Below, piece by piece: positions 40,289-48,863 of a stretch of DNA of 64,000 nt. Below the pieces are notes generated by a model. That model was not told the origin of the DNA. It worked only from the letters and a program-made list of their open reading frames with translations, and did not search any database. Position 1 is the first letter of the stretch. Each line of letters opens with the position of its first letter. This stretch comes from Streptosporangium sandarakinum. Its GTDB lineage: Bacteria; Actinomycetota; Actinomycetes; Streptosporangiales; Streptosporangiaceae. The stretch covers positions 1,116,001 through 1,180,000 of the forward strand of contig NZ_JACCCO010000001.1 of assembly GCF_013409935.1 (NCBI RefSeq). Reading direction: 5' to 3'. A program made the translations under genes and the position numbers.

Positions 40289-40963
40289 CTCCGCCGCGCG
40301 CGCGGCATCGTGCTCGCCGGCCTGGCGATCCTCGGCCTGGCGGGCCTGGCGTTCGTCGTGCGGCGGCCGCTCATGATGTCCGCTCCGAGGTGCCTGGCCG
40401 GCCGGTGGCACGGCTGCCTCGACACGGAGAACGGTGTGCTGCTCATGACGCTGGTCGCGCTGCCGCTGGCCGCCCTGGCGGCGTGGGCCCTGGCGCGCCG
40501 CCGGCGTGCCGCCTGCGCCGCGTCGGCCTGGCGGATGTCGCTGGCCGAGGTGGGCATGGTCTACGGGACGGTGCCGTTCGTATGGATGACCATGATGCCG
40601 GGCCCGGGGGCGGGCGTCATCCCCGGCCGGGTGAGTCTGGTCCCGCTGCGGGATCTGCTCACCATGGGGCCCGTCGGCATCGGCGGCAACCTGCTGGTCT
40701 TCGCGGCGCTGGGGTTCTTCGCCCCGATGCGGTTCGCGGCGCTGGCGTCCGTGCCGCGGATCCTGGCGCTCGGGGCAGGCTGCTCGGTCGTGGTCGAAAC
40801 CGCGCAGTACGTTCTGTGGCTGGACCGGGTGTCGTCGGTGGACGACGTGCTGGTCAACGCCGCCGGCGCCGCGCTGGCCGCGCTGGCGTCGCGCCGCTGG
40901 TGGCGCACCGCGGCGGAGGCGCCGTCGGATCGGCCTCGCCCCGCGCCGGCATCGGCGGGCTGA
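40259..40963 (+). CDS. VanZ-like family membrane protein
   Basis: 234 residues with about five helices. The VanZ core is visible: VSLVPLRDLLTMGPVGIGGNLLVFAALGFFAPMRF, a helix (ASVPRILALGAGCSVVVETAQYVLWLDRVSSVDDVLVNAAGAALAALA) bearing the conserved Glu and the RxxSVDDVLVNAxG segment. VanZ raises teicoplanin resistance in enterococci; homologues act at the membrane in envelope traits of unclear mechanism. ATG 40259 matches the repeat-A peptide; ATG 40250 is an alternative. GGGAGG directly precedes 40259, unusually close. It is followed, 68 bases later, by a response regulator and sensor kinase. Confidence 0.85.
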   Translation: MNRSASLSAPLRRARGIVLAGLAILGLAGLAFVVRRPLMMSAPRCLAGRWHGCLDTENGVLLMTLVALPLAALAAWALARRRRAACAASAWRMSLAEVGMVYGTVPFVWMTMMPGPGAGVIPGRVSLVPLRDLLTMGPVGIGGNLLVFAALGFFAPMRFAALASVPRILALGAGCSVVVETAQYVLWLDRVSSVDDVLVNAAGAALAALASRRWWRTAAEAPSDRPRPAPASAG

Positions 40964-41031
40964 GTCGCGTGCCCGGTGCGCACGCGTCCTCGCATACCCC
41001 GGCGATATGTCGTACTGCCTAGGCTTCGGAC

Positions 41032-41748
41032 ATGCGCGTACTGATCGTGGAGGACGAGCCCTACCTGGCCGAAGCCGTCCGTGACGGTCTGCGGCTGGAG
41101 GCGATCGCCGCCGACATCGCCGGCGACGGCGACTCCGCCCTGGAACTGCTCAGCGTCAACTCCTACGACCTCGCGGTCCTCGACCGCGACATCCCCGGCC
41201 CCTCCGGCGACGAGGTCGCCCGGCACATCGTCGCCTCCGGCAGCGGCATCCCGATCCTCATGCTCACCGCCGCCGACCGGATCGACGACAAGGCTTCGGG
41301 GTTCGGGCTCGGCGCCGATGACTACCTCACCAAACCGTTCGACCTTCGGGAGCTCGTGATGCGGCTGAGGGCGCTCGACCGCAGACGCGCGCACGCCCGG
41401 CCCCCGGTCAGGGAGATCGCGGGCCTGCGGGTGGACCCCTTCCGCCGGGAGGTCTTCCGGGACGGACGCCACGTCGCGCTCACCCGCAAGCAGTTCGCCG
41501 TGCTCGAAGTCCTCGTCGCCGCCGAAGGCGGTGTCGTCAGCGCCGAAGAACTGCTGGAGCGGGCCTGGGACGGGAACGCCGACCCCTTCACCAACGCCGT
41601 CCGCATCACCGTCTCCGCATTGCGCAAACGACTCGGCGAACCATGGCTCATCGCCACGGTGCCGGGCGTCGGCTACCGAATCGACACCGGCGCCGACACC
41701 GGCGCCGACACAGGGCATGGGCCCCGCCCGCCCTGGCGGCACTCGTGA
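41032..41748 (+). CDS. OmpR/PhoB family response regulator
   Basis: 238 residues. Receiver domain 1-115: the acidic pair in VEDEPYLAEAV, the phospho-acceptor in AVLDRDIPGPSGDE, LMLTAAD (Thr) and DDYLTKPFDLREL (Lys). Winged-helix DNA-binding domain about 125-222: LTRKQFAVLEVLVAAEGGVVSAEELLERAW, TNAVRITVSALRKRLG and IATVPGVGYRID. A duplicated GADTGADTG and a short Pro/Arg tail end the protein. TAGGCT (41020-41025) lies six bases before the ATG with no Shine-Dalgarno: a leaderless start. It overlaps the sensor kinase by four bases (GTGA). Likely targets are the upstream serine hydrolase and VanZ-like genes, by position. Confidence 0.93.
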   Translation: MRVLIVEDEPYLAEAVRDGLRLEAIAADIAGDGDSALELLSVNSYDLAVLDRDIPGPSGDEVARHIVASGSGIPILMLTAADRIDDKASGFGLGADDYLTKPFDLRELVMRLRALDRRRAHARPPVREIAGLRVDPFRREVFRDGRHVALTRKQFAVLEVLVAAEGGVVSAEELLERAWDGNADPFTNAVRITVSALRKRLGEPWLIATVPGVGYRIDTGADTGADTGHGPRPPWRHS

Positions 41749-42965
41749 CCAGGCGCCCGGGGCTCAGCGCCCGGCTGAGGCTCACCATCAGCTACGCCGG
41801 GTTCCTCCTGCTCGCCGGCGCTCTCCTGCTGGCCGTGGTATGGGTGTTCCTGCTGCGCTACGTACCCGACGGCACGCTCATGATCGAGCCGTGGGGCGGC
41901 CGGCCCGGGGCGCCGTCCCCGCGGCTCATACCCAACCGCACCGACCTCCAGCGCGCCTTCGTCCCCCGCGCGGCCCAGGCACTGGCCTTTCTGCTGACGT
42001 TCGGCCTGCTGGGCGGATGGATCCTCGCCGGCCGGATGCTCGCACCGCTCACCCAGATCACGGATGCGGTCCGGACGGCCGGGAACGGGTCGCTGTCCCA
42101 CCGGATCCGCATGAAGGGCCGCCAGGACGAATTCCGTGAGCTCTCCGACGCGTTCGACTCGATGCTCGAGCAACTGGAGTCCCACGTCGCCGAGCAGCGG
42201 AGGTTCGCCGCGAACGCCTCCCACGAACTGCGAACCCCGCTGGCGATCTCGCGGACGCTCCTCGACGTCGCCCGCCAGGACCCCACGCGGAACCGGGACG
42301 AACTCATCGAACGCCTGCGCACCGTCAACCAGCGGGCGATCGGCCTCACCGAGGCCCTCCTGCTGCTCAGCCGCGGCGACCGCGGAAACTTCACCCGCGA
42401 GGGCGTCGACCTCTCCCTCCTCGCCGAAGAAGCCGCCGAGACCCTGCTTCCCCTCGCCGAACGGCGCCGGATCACGCTGGACGTCACCGGCGGGGCGGCC
42501 CCGGCCGACGGCTCCGCCGAGCTCCTGCTGCGGATGGTGACGAACCTCGTCCAGAACGCCATCGTCCACAACCTCCCCGCCGGCGGCACCGTGACGGTCC
42601 ACACCGAGGCGCACGACGACACGAGCGTGCTGCGGGTCGAGAACACGGGTCACCGGCTTCCACCGGAACTGGTGCCGACCCTCACCGAACCCTTCCGGCG
42701 CGGAACGGAACGTGTGCGCACCGGCGAGCACGCCGGCGTCGGGCTCGGCCTGGCCATCGTGCACAGCATCGTCCGCGCCCACGACGGCACCCTCGACCTC
42801 GTCCCCCGCCCCGACGGGGGTCTCCTCGTCACGGTGCGGCTTCCCGGCGCGCCGACGGCCGAGACCGGCCCGGCCTCGTCGGCCTCGCGGTCAACGCGAC
42901 CCGGAGAGGGCCGGCTCAGGGACGGACGGCGCCGACCAGGCCGCTGCGGAGGGGCGAGATCTTGA
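41745..42965 (+). CDS. Sensor histidine kinase
   Basis: 406 residues from GTG 41745. Helix one (about 13-36, SYAGFLLLAGALLLAVVWVFLL), a short extracytoplasmic loop of about 50 residues, helix two (about 86-106), a HAMP domain (GRMLAPLTQITDAVRTAGNGSLSHRI), the H-box FAANASHELRTPLAISRTLLD, the N-box MVTNLVQNAIVHN and G-boxes (VENTGHRLP, TGEHAGVGLGLAIV). The loop is small, as in kinases sensing membrane or envelope signals. The start overlaps the regulator stop (GTGA). The last 50 bases overlap, in the opposite direction, the 3' end of the RipA-like gene. The C-terminal 35 residues beyond the kinase core are Arg/Gly/Ser-rich and may be an artefact of that overlap. Confidence 0.92.
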   Translation: MTRRPGLSARLRLTISYAGFLLLAGALLLAVVWVFLLRYVPDGTLMIEPWGGRPGAPSPRLIPNRTDLQRAFVPRAAQALAFLLTFGLLGGWILAGRMLAPLTQITDAVRTAGNGSLSHRIRMKGRQDEFRELSDAFDSMLEQLESHVAEQRRFAANASHELRTPLAISRTLLDVARQDPTRNRDELIERLRTVNQRAIGLTEALLLLSRGDRGNFTREGVDLSLLAEEAAETLLPLAERRRITLDVTGGAAPADGSAELLLRMVTNLVQNAIVHNLPAGGTVTVHTEAHDDTSVLRVENTGHRLPPELVPTLTEPFRRGTERVRTGEHAGVGLGLAIVHSIVRAHDGTLDLVPRPDGGLLVTVRLPGAPTAETGPASSASRSTRPGEGRLRDGRRRPGRCGGARS

Positions 42966-43899
42966 CGACGTCGCCGGTCTGCGGGGCGTGGACCATCTTC
43001 CCGCCGCCGATGTAGATGCCGACGTGCCCCAGGCCGTGGCTGAAGACGAGGTCTCCGGGCTGGAGGGCGCTCACCGGCACCCGGCGACTCGCCCCCCAGC
43101 TCCACTGCTCCCAGGTCGTACGGGGCAGGCTGACGCCCCCGCTGCGCCAGGACGCCTGGACGAGCCCGGAGCAGTCCCAGCCGCCCGGCCCCGTCCCGCC
43201 GAACCGGTAGGGCTTGCCGATCTGGGCGTAGGCGAAGGCGAGGGCGGTGCGGGCGTTGCCGGAGGCCGGGCCGCTGTACTTGATCCCGGTGCTGTTGGGG
43301 TTGCCCTGCTGGTAGGTGCCCAGCTCGTTCAGGAGCTTGGTCTGGGCCCTGACCATCTTCTCGACCTTGGCCTTCTCGCCGGCCAGCTCGTCACGCGTCT
43401 TGTCGGCCTCGTTGAGGGCGGCCTTGGCCTGGTTCCGGTTGTCGCGCAGCGTCTTGGTCGCCTCGTCGAAGGCGTTGAGATACCGGGCGCGGGCGGCGGC
43501 CATCTGGTCGGCCGCGGCCATGCTGCTCAGCAGGGCCCCGGGGTCGCCCTGGTTGATCAGGCCCTCCCAGCCGGTCACGGAGCCGTACTGGTAGGAGCTG
43601 ACCGCCATCGTGACGAGCTCCTTGCGCAGGTCGGCGACCTTGGCCGTCTGGCGGGCGAGGTCACCGTCCAGTGCCTTGTACTTCTTGCGGGCCTTCTTCC
43701 ACTTCTCGCCCGCCTGGTTGTACTTCTCAACGATCTTGTCGGCCTGGTCGTTGAGCTTCGCCAGCTTCCGCTTGGCCTCGGCGACCGTGGGCCTCGGATC
43801 GGCGGCCGCACCGCCCATCGGCACCAGGAACAGCGCGAGGGCGAGCCCCGCGGCCACCGGTACACGTCCGAACCAAACCGGCTTACCCGCCACGGCCAC
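42916..43899 (-). CDS. NlpC/P60 endopeptidase with coiled-coil, RipA-like
   Basis: 327 residues. Signal peptide (GRVPVAAGLALALFLVPMGGAAA, cleavage near 33), then a long coiled coil (about 38-205: TVAEAKRKLAKLNDQADKIVEKYNQAGEKWKKARKKYKALDGDL and DEATKTLRDNRNQAKAALNEADKTRDEL). The C-terminal NlpC/P60 domain has Cys in GGWDCSGLVQASWRSGG and His in GLGHVGIYIGGGKMVHAP. It should cut peptidoglycan stem peptides; the coiled coil is usually the autoinhibitory or FtsX-interacting part. By order next to the DEDD/GIY-YIG gene it corresponds, from memory, to M. tuberculosis Rv2190c. The GTG start has GGGGAGG seven bases upstream. Unlike the other NlpC gene, I see no ydaO riboswitch upstream. Confidence 0.93.
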   Translation of the reverse strand: MAVAGKPVWFGRVPVAAGLALALFLVPMGGAAADPRPTVAEAKRKLAKLNDQADKIVEKYNQAGEKWKKARKKYKALDGDLARQTAKVADLRKELVTMAVSSYQYGSVTGWEGLINQGDPGALLSSMAAADQMAAARARYLNAFDEATKTLRDNRNQAKAALNEADKTRDELAGEKAKVEKMVRAQTKLLNELGTYQQGNPNSTGIKYSGPASGNARTALAFAYAQIGKPYRFGGTGPGGWDCSGLVQASWRSGGVSLPRTTWEQWSWGASRRVPVSALQPGDLVFSHGLGHVGIYIGGGKMVHAPQTGDVVKISPLRSGLVGAVRP

Positions 43900-44162
43900 A
43901 GTGCCGCCTCCCCAGTGCGAAGACCTGGGGCGAAATAGTACAGAAGAGGTAAGGACCGGCTCACCTTTTCGGGGGTTTTACTTGGTTTCGAAGCGATCTC
44001 TCCTGACGGTCCGGCGCACCCCGGCCGGTCGGCCCGCCCGGCGCGGCGGCGCCGGCTCAGGAGAGACGGACACGGAAGGGACCGGGAAGAGACCGGGAAG
44101 GGCCCCGGAGCCCCGGGCGGGCACCCGGTGGCCCCGGGGTGGCCGCCGGCCGCGTGCGGGCC

Positions 44163-45485
44163 TCAGGTGCGCCCGAGACGCCGCAGCAGCAGCACCGAGG
44201 GCACCGGCCGGGCGCCCATCCGGCGGACCGACTCGGCCACCTCGCGGTCGGAGGAGACCACCGCGACGGCGCGGCCGACCGGCTCGGCGCGGACGAGCTG
44301 ACGGATGAGGTCGTCGGCGATCTGCCCCGGGGAGCTGAACATCACCCGCACCCCCCGCGGGGCCGACACCGGCACCGGGCCGTTCAGCTCGGCGCCGTCG
44401 AAGACGCAGGTCAGCTCGACCCGGGTCTGCGCGTACAGCGCGCCGAGGCCGGTGAGCAGCCGGGCGCGCTGGTCGGCCAGGGTGAGCGTGCCGTACCCGG
44501 TCTTGGTGACGTTGTAGCCGTCCACGATCACGTGGATCTGCGGCAGCGCGAGCAGCTGGTCGAGCAGTGCCGGGTCGTCGTCGGCGAGCGCCCGCGCGGG
44601 CACCGCCTGGGCCCCCTGCCCGCCGGGCGCCACCGAGAGCACCGAGTCGGCGGGCCGGTTGATACCGGAGGGCAGGGCGAGCTCCCGGCGCAGTCCGGCG
44701 GCGGCGTCCTGGAGGGCGTCGAGCAGCATGCGGACCTTGGCGTCCTCCAGGCTGCGGCCCTCGCGGGCGGCCCGGCGGCTGGTCTCCAGCTGCCGCTCGG
44801 CGTCGGCGAGGCGCTCGCGCAGGCGGCGCAGCTCGCTCTCCCCCGCGCTGCCCGCCGACGCGGCGGCGACCTTGGCCTCGCGGACCTCCTCCTCCGCCTC
44901 GGCGGTCCGTGCCTCGGCGGCCCGGGCGCGCTCGCGGGCGTCGTGCAGCCGGCGGCGCAGGTCGGAGATCTCCGAGCGGGCGCCCTTGAGCTGCTCGCGC
45001 AGCCGTTCGCCCTCCTCCTTGGCGGCGGCCTTCTGCGCGGCGAGCTGCTCGCGCAGCCGGGTGACGGTCTGCTCCATCGCCGAGCCCTCGGCCACGGCGG
45101 CCGACCGCTCCAGGTCGTCACGGGCGGCCTCGACCATGTCCGCCCAGCCGGGCGGACGCGTGAGGTAGGCCGCGGCGGCCACCAGGGACGGCTCGGCCGC
45201 CGGCGGCGCCACACCCCCGGCGAGGCTCGCCACCAGGTCGGGCCACTCGGCCGCCAGCGCCTCGGCGACCAGCTCCCGGAACTCCTTGTCGTTCTCCAGC
45301 TGGGCGGCGATCGGCGCGCTGCCCAGCCTGGCCCGCTTGCGTGGGTCGAACTTCGCGATCCCCTTGAGCTGGGAGGGCACGGCGGCGGCGGGCATCGCCC
45401 CCAGGATCTGCGCCGCCAGCTCCACGACGTGTGAGCGGACCTGCTCGGGTAACGGACGAGACAGGCCCTCTCCGGCTGAACTCAT
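44163..45485 (-). CDS. NYN (PIN-like) domain protein with coiled-coil
   Basis: 440 residues. An N-terminal helical region (PEQVRSHVVELAAQILGAMPAAAVPSQLKGIAKFDPRKRARLG) is followed by a long coiled coil (about 140-255: TVTRLREQLAAQKAAAKEEGERLREQLKGARSEISDLRRRLHD). Residues about 290-440 are a NYN/YacP-like nuclease domain: IHVIVDGYNVTKTGYG with the metal-binding Asp, VELTCVFDGAELNG, VMFSSPGQIADDLIRQLV and VAVVSSDREVAESVRRMGA. Such domains act on RNA; this architecture is conserved in actinobacteria but not characterised to my knowledge. ATG 45485 has AGGGG about six bases upstream; GTG 45488 is an alternative. It is divergent from the DEDD/GIY-YIG gene. Confidence 0.88.
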   Translation of the reverse strand: MSSAGEGLSRPLPEQVRSHVVELAAQILGAMPAAAVPSQLKGIAKFDPRKRARLGSAPIAAQLENDKEFRELVAEALAAEWPDLVASLAGGVAPPAAEPSLVAAAAYLTRPPGWADMVEAARDDLERSAAVAEGSAMEQTVTRLREQLAAQKAAAKEEGERLREQLKGARSEISDLRRRLHDARERARAAEARTAEAEEEVREAKVAAASAGSAGESELRRLRERLADAERQLETSRRAAREGRSLEDAKVRMLLDALQDAAAGLRRELALPSGINRPADSVLSVAPGGQGAQAVPARALADDDPALLDQLLALPQIHVIVDGYNVTKTGYGTLTLADQRARLLTGLGALYAQTRVELTCVFDGAELNGPVPVSAPRGVRVMFSSPGQIADDLIRQLVRAEPVGRAVAVVSSDREVAESVRRMGARPVPSVLLLRRLGRT

Positions 45486-45636
45486 CACGGGCCCCTACTC
45501 GGATCGGTCTTGACGTCAAGGGTACGGCCAGCCCGCGACGGCACCGACCTGAGCGGAGATCACCGGCTCCGGCCCGACCTGCGCGCGCCGGGGGCCGGAC
45601 GGTGAATGTCGGTGGGGGCTTCTATGGTCTTGAGCC

Positions 45637-47361
45637 GTGGAGTACGCCGTACAGGGAACGCTGGACGAGCTGGGCACCCCCCTCGACCAGATCACGTTCG
45701 TCGTGTTCGACCTGGAGACCACAGGCGTCTCCGCGGCCGAGCATGCGATCACCGAGATCGGAGCGGTCAAGGTCAGGGGCGGCGAGATCCTGGGCGAGTT
45801 CGCCACGCTGGTCGACCCCGGGTCCCCCATCCCTCCGTTCATCTCCGTGCTGACCGGCATCACCGACAGCATGGTCGTGGCCGCCCCGAAGATCGAGGCG
45901 GTGCTGCCGTCCTTCCTGGAGTTCACCCGCGGGACGACGCTGGTGGCGCACAACGCCGGGTTCGACGTGGGCTTCGTCAAGGCGGCCTGCGCCGCCCACG
46001 GCCATCCCCCGCCCGACCACCCGGTGGTCGACACCGTCGTGCTGGCCCGCCGCCTGCTGACCCGCGACGAGGCCCCCAACTGCAAGCTGGCCACGCTGGC
46101 CCGGCTCTTCAGCGGCACCGAGCCCCGCCACCGCGCCCTGGCCGACGCCCGCGCCACGGTGGACGTGCTGCACGCGCTGCTGGAGCGGGCCGGCTCCTTC
46201 GGCGTGCACACCCTGGAGGAGCTGCGCGGCTTCACCCGCGCGCCCACCCCCGAGCAGCGCCGCAAGCGCCACCTCGCCGACGCGGTGCCCGCCGCCCCGG
46301 GCGTCTACGTCTTCGAGGACCACCGCGGCGACCCGCTGTACGTCGGCAAGAGCGTCGACCTGCGCACCCGCGTGCGCAGTTACTTCACCGCGAGCGAGAC
46401 CCGCCCGCGGATCCGCGAGATGGTCGGGCTGGCCGAGCGGGTCCGGCCCATCGTCTGCGCGACCCCGCTGGAGGCCGAGGTCAGGGAGCTGCGGCTGATC
46501 GGCGCGGCCAAGCCGCGCTACAACCGCCGCTCTCGCTTCCCCGAGCGGGCGGTCTGGCTGAAGCTGACCGTCGAGCCCTTCCCCCGCCTGTCGGTCGTCC
46601 GCGAGGTCAGGGACGACGGCGCCGCCTACCTCGGCCCGTTCGGCGGCTCCCGCGCCGCCGAGGACGCCCGCGTCGCCCTGCACGAGACGTTCCCGCTGCG
46701 GCAGTGCGCCGAGCGGATCACCGCCCGCGCCCGGCGCCCGGCCTGCGCCCTGTTCGGCATCGGCCGGTGCGGCGCGCCCTGCGAGGGCCGCCAGAGCGCC
46801 GAGGAGTACGGCGAGCTCGCCGAGGCCGCGCGCCGGGCGATGGAACTGGACGCCTCGGCGGTCTTCGCCGCGATGGAGACGCGGATGACGCGCCTGTCGC
46901 TCGACCAGCGCTACGAGGAGGCCGCGGCCGACCGCGACCGGCTGGCCGCCTACGTCCGGGTCGCCGCGCGCATGCAGCGGCTGCGGGCGCTGACCGCCCT
47001 CCCCCAGCTCGTCGCAGCCGCCCCCGCGGCGGACGGCGCCTGGGAGGTCCACGTCGTACGGCACGGCCGGCTGGTCTCGGCCGGGGTCATGGCCCGCGGC
47101 GTCCACCCCACGCCCTTCGTGGAGGCGCTGGTGGCCACGGCCGAGACCGTCGTGCCGGGGCCCGGCCCGCTGCCGGCCGCCCTGGCCGAGGAGACCGAGT
47201 GCGTGCTGCGCTGGCTGGAGGGCCCCGGCGTGCGGCTGGTGCAGGTGGAGGGCACCTGGAGCCTGCCGGTGCACGGGGCCGGGAGGCTGCGGGCCCGCAT
47301 CGACCACGCCTACCGTGGGATCGACTCCCACCGGCCGCGTGAGGGCCGCCCGGAGCGCTGA
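45637..47361 (+). CDS. DEDDh 3'-5' exonuclease fused to UvrC-like GIY-YIG nuclease
   Basis: 574 residues. Residues about 15-190 are a DnaQ/epsilon-type exonuclease: FVVFDLETTGVSA (DxE), LVAHNAGFDVGFV (Asp) and HRALADARATVDVL (His-x4-Asp). Residues about 210-290 form the UvrC N-terminal GIY-YIG domain (PAAPGVYVFEDHRGDPLYVGKSVDLRTRVRSYF), followed by a UvrC-like RQCAERITARARRPACALFGIGRCGAPCEG and UVR-like helices. It probably incises or trims damaged DNA; M. tuberculosis Rv2191 has, from memory, the same fusion and position. GTG 45637 is preceded by TATGGT (45623-45628) at eight bases and no Shine-Dalgarno, suggesting a leaderless mRNA. Confidence 0.92.
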   Translation: MEYAVQGTLDELGTPLDQITFVVFDLETTGVSAAEHAITEIGAVKVRGGEILGEFATLVDPGSPIPPFISVLTGITDSMVVAAPKIEAVLPSFLEFTRGTTLVAHNAGFDVGFVKAACAAHGHPPPDHPVVDTVVLARRLLTRDEAPNCKLATLARLFSGTEPRHRALADARATVDVLHALLERAGSFGVHTLEELRGFTRAPTPEQRRKRHLADAVPAAPGVYVFEDHRGDPLYVGKSVDLRTRVRSYFTASETRPRIREMVGLAERVRPIVCATPLEAEVRELRLIGAAKPRYNRRSRFPERAVWLKLTVEPFPRLSVVREVRDDGAAYLGPFGGSRAAEDARVALHETFPLRQCAERITARARRPACALFGIGRCGAPCEGRQSAEEYGELAEAARRAMELDASAVFAAMETRMTRLSLDQRYEEAAADRDRLAAYVRVAARMQRLRALTALPQLVAAAPAADGAWEVHVVRHGRLVSAGVMARGVHPTPFVEALVATAETVVPGPGPLPAALAEETECVLRWLEGPGVRLVQVEGTWSLPVHGAGRLRARIDHAYRGIDSHRPREGRPER

Positions 47362-47403
47362 TAGCTTCTGGACTGCAAGCCGCACTCAACGAGGAGGAAG
47401 CCC

Positions 47404-47691
47404 GTGGTCACCGCGATCGTGCACATCACCGCCGAGGTGGACCGGATCCCCGAGGTCGCCCAGACGATCGCCGAGCTCGACGGGGTGAGCGAGGTGTACT
47501 CCATAACCGGCGAGTACGACCTGATGGCGATGGTGCGCGTCCCCTCCTACGAGGAGATCGCCGAGGTCATCCCGGGCCGGATCAACAAGGTGCCCGGGGT
47601 GCTGCACACCGAGACCAACGTCGCCTTCCGCACCTACTCCCGGCACGACCTCGACGCCGCCTTCTCGATCGGCCTCGGCGAGTCCGACTGA
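47404..47691 (+). CDS. Stand-alone Lrp/AsnC ligand-binding (RAM) domain protein
   Basis: 95 residues: VTAIVHITAEVDRIPEVAQTIAELDGVSEVYSITGEYDLMAMVRVPSYEEIAEVIPGRINKVPGVLHTETNVAFRTY in order (shown here only as the diagnostic path from the first strand to GEYDLMAMVRV). This is the RAM/ACT-like fold of Lrp/AsnC regulators without any HTH domain. Such small proteins bind amino acids and may modulate full-length Lrp proteins. GTG 47404 has GAGGAGG about six bases upstream. It lies 42 bases after the nuclease gene and is convergent with trpD. Confidence 0.9.
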   Translation: MVTAIVHITAEVDRIPEVAQTIAELDGVSEVYSITGEYDLMAMVRVPSYEEIAEVIPGRINKVPGVLHTETNVAFRTYSRHDLDAAFSIGLGESD

Positions 47692-47738
47692 CGTCTCCCC
47701 GGCCGGCTTCCGCGATCCGGGGCCGGCCGGCAGGTCCG

Positions 47739-47788
47739 GGGCCGGGCTCCCGGCCGGGCGCGGGGTTCGGCCCGCGGGAGCCCGGCCC
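47739..47788. terminator. Hairpin between convergent RAM-domain gene and trpD
   Basis: GGGCCGGGCTCCC (47739-47751) pairs with GGGAGCCCGGCCC (47776-47788). The 24-base loop can itself pair (GGCCG/CGGCC). It sits just before the trpD stop and after the RAM-domain gene, so it probably acts in both directions. Confidence 0.65.
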
Positions 47789-47795
47789 GGGGGGC

Positions 47796-48842
47796 TCAGG
47801 CCCGCTTCAGTGACCGGCTGGCGGCGATCCAGCGGTCGAGGAGGGCGGCGGCGGCGCCGGAGTCGACGGCCTCCACGGCGCGGGCGTAGGCGGCCGTCAT
47901 CGCGGCGTCCAGGTCGTCACCCGGGCCGTCGTGGGCGACCAGCGCGGCGGCGGCGTTGAGCAGCACCGCGTCGCGGACCGGCCCGGTCCTGCCGCCGACC
48001 AGGTCGCGGACGGCCTGGGCGTTGAAGACCACGTCGCCGCCGCGCAGCGCGTCCGGGGCCGACCTGGGGATGCCCAGCACGGCCGGGTCGAAGACGGTCT
48101 GCGTGGCGTCGCCGTCGCGCACCACCCAGACCGTGGAGGTGGTGGCGGTGGTGAGCTCGTCCAGCCCGTCGTCGCCCCGGAAGACCAGCGCCGACACCCC
48201 GCGCTCGGCGAACACGCCGGCGATCACCGGGAGCATGCGCGGCTCGAAGATGCCGATCGCCTGGGCCTGGGGCCGGGCCGGGTTGGTCAGCGGGCCCAGG
48301 AAGTTGAAGACCGTCGGGACGGCCAGCTCCTTGCGGGCCGGGCCGGCGAAGCGCAGCGCCGGGTGGTAGAAGGCCGCGAAGCAGAAGGCGATGCCCACCT
48401 CGGCGGCCAGCCGGGCGGTGGCGGCCGGCGGCAGGTCGAGCACGATCCCGAGGTGCTCCAGCACGTCGGCGGCGCCCACGGAGGAGGACGCCGAGCGGTT
48501 GCCGTGCTTGACGACCCGCGCACCCGCGGCGGCGGCCACGATCGCGGCCATCGTGGAGACGTTGACGGTGTGGGCGCGGTCGCCGCCGGTGCCGACGATG
48601 TCGACGACGCGGCCCTCGACGGTCAGCGGCGTGGCGTGCTCCAGCATCGTGCGCGCCAGGCCGGTCACCTCCGCGACCGTCTCCCCCTTGGCCCGCAGCG
48701 CCACGGCGAAGCCGGCGACCTGAGCGGGCGTGGCCGTACCGGACATGATCTCGTTCATCGCCCAGGCGGTCTCGTCCGCCGTCAGGTGCTCACCGGCGAT
48801 CAGGGCCGACAGCAGCGCGGGCCAGGTGGTGCGCGCGTCCAT
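47796..48842 (-). CDS. trpD: Anthranilate phosphoribosyltransferase
   Basis: 348 residues. Signature motifs of Trp[29 protein letters not shown] (PRPP-binding loop), [23 protein letters not shown], and the DE-type metal motif in [12 protein letters not shown]. It joins anthranilate to PRPP in tryptophan synthesis. It is remote from other trp genes, as in mycobacteria, where trpD is beside ctaE (Rv2192c/Rv2193). ATG 48842 has GGAG seven bases upstream. The atypical receiver-domain gene lies 21 bases upstream on the same strand and is probably co-transcribed. No attenuator-like leader peptide was seen. Confidence 0.96.
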   Translation of the reverse strand: MDARTTWPALLSALIAGEHLTADETAWAMNEIMSGTATPAQVAGFAVALRAKGETVAEVTGLARTMLEHATPLTVEGRVVDIVGTGGDRAHTVNVSTMAAIVAAAAGARVVKHGNRSASSSVGAADVLEHLGIVLDLPPAATARLAAEVGIAFCFAAFYHPALRFAGPARKELAVPTVFNFLGPLTNPARPQAQAIGIFEPRMLPVIAGVFAERGVSALVFRGDDGLDELTTATTSTVWVVRDGDATQTVFDPAVLGIPRSAPDALRGGDVVFNAQAVRDLVGGRTGPVRDAVLLNAAAALVAHDGPGDDLDAAMTAAYARAVEAVDSGAAAALLDRWIAASRSLKRA

Positions 48843-48863
48843 GAGAGGTCTCCAGCGGATGGG

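Noticed and set aside
43900-44162. Second c-di-AMP riboswitch before the RipA-like gene
   Set aside because: The words TGAATC and CCCGTCAGCTAACC of the ydaO class are absent here.
45622-47385. Antisense frame opposite the DEDDh/GIY-YIG gene
   Set aside because: Same cause; the plus-strand product has complete nuclease motifs.
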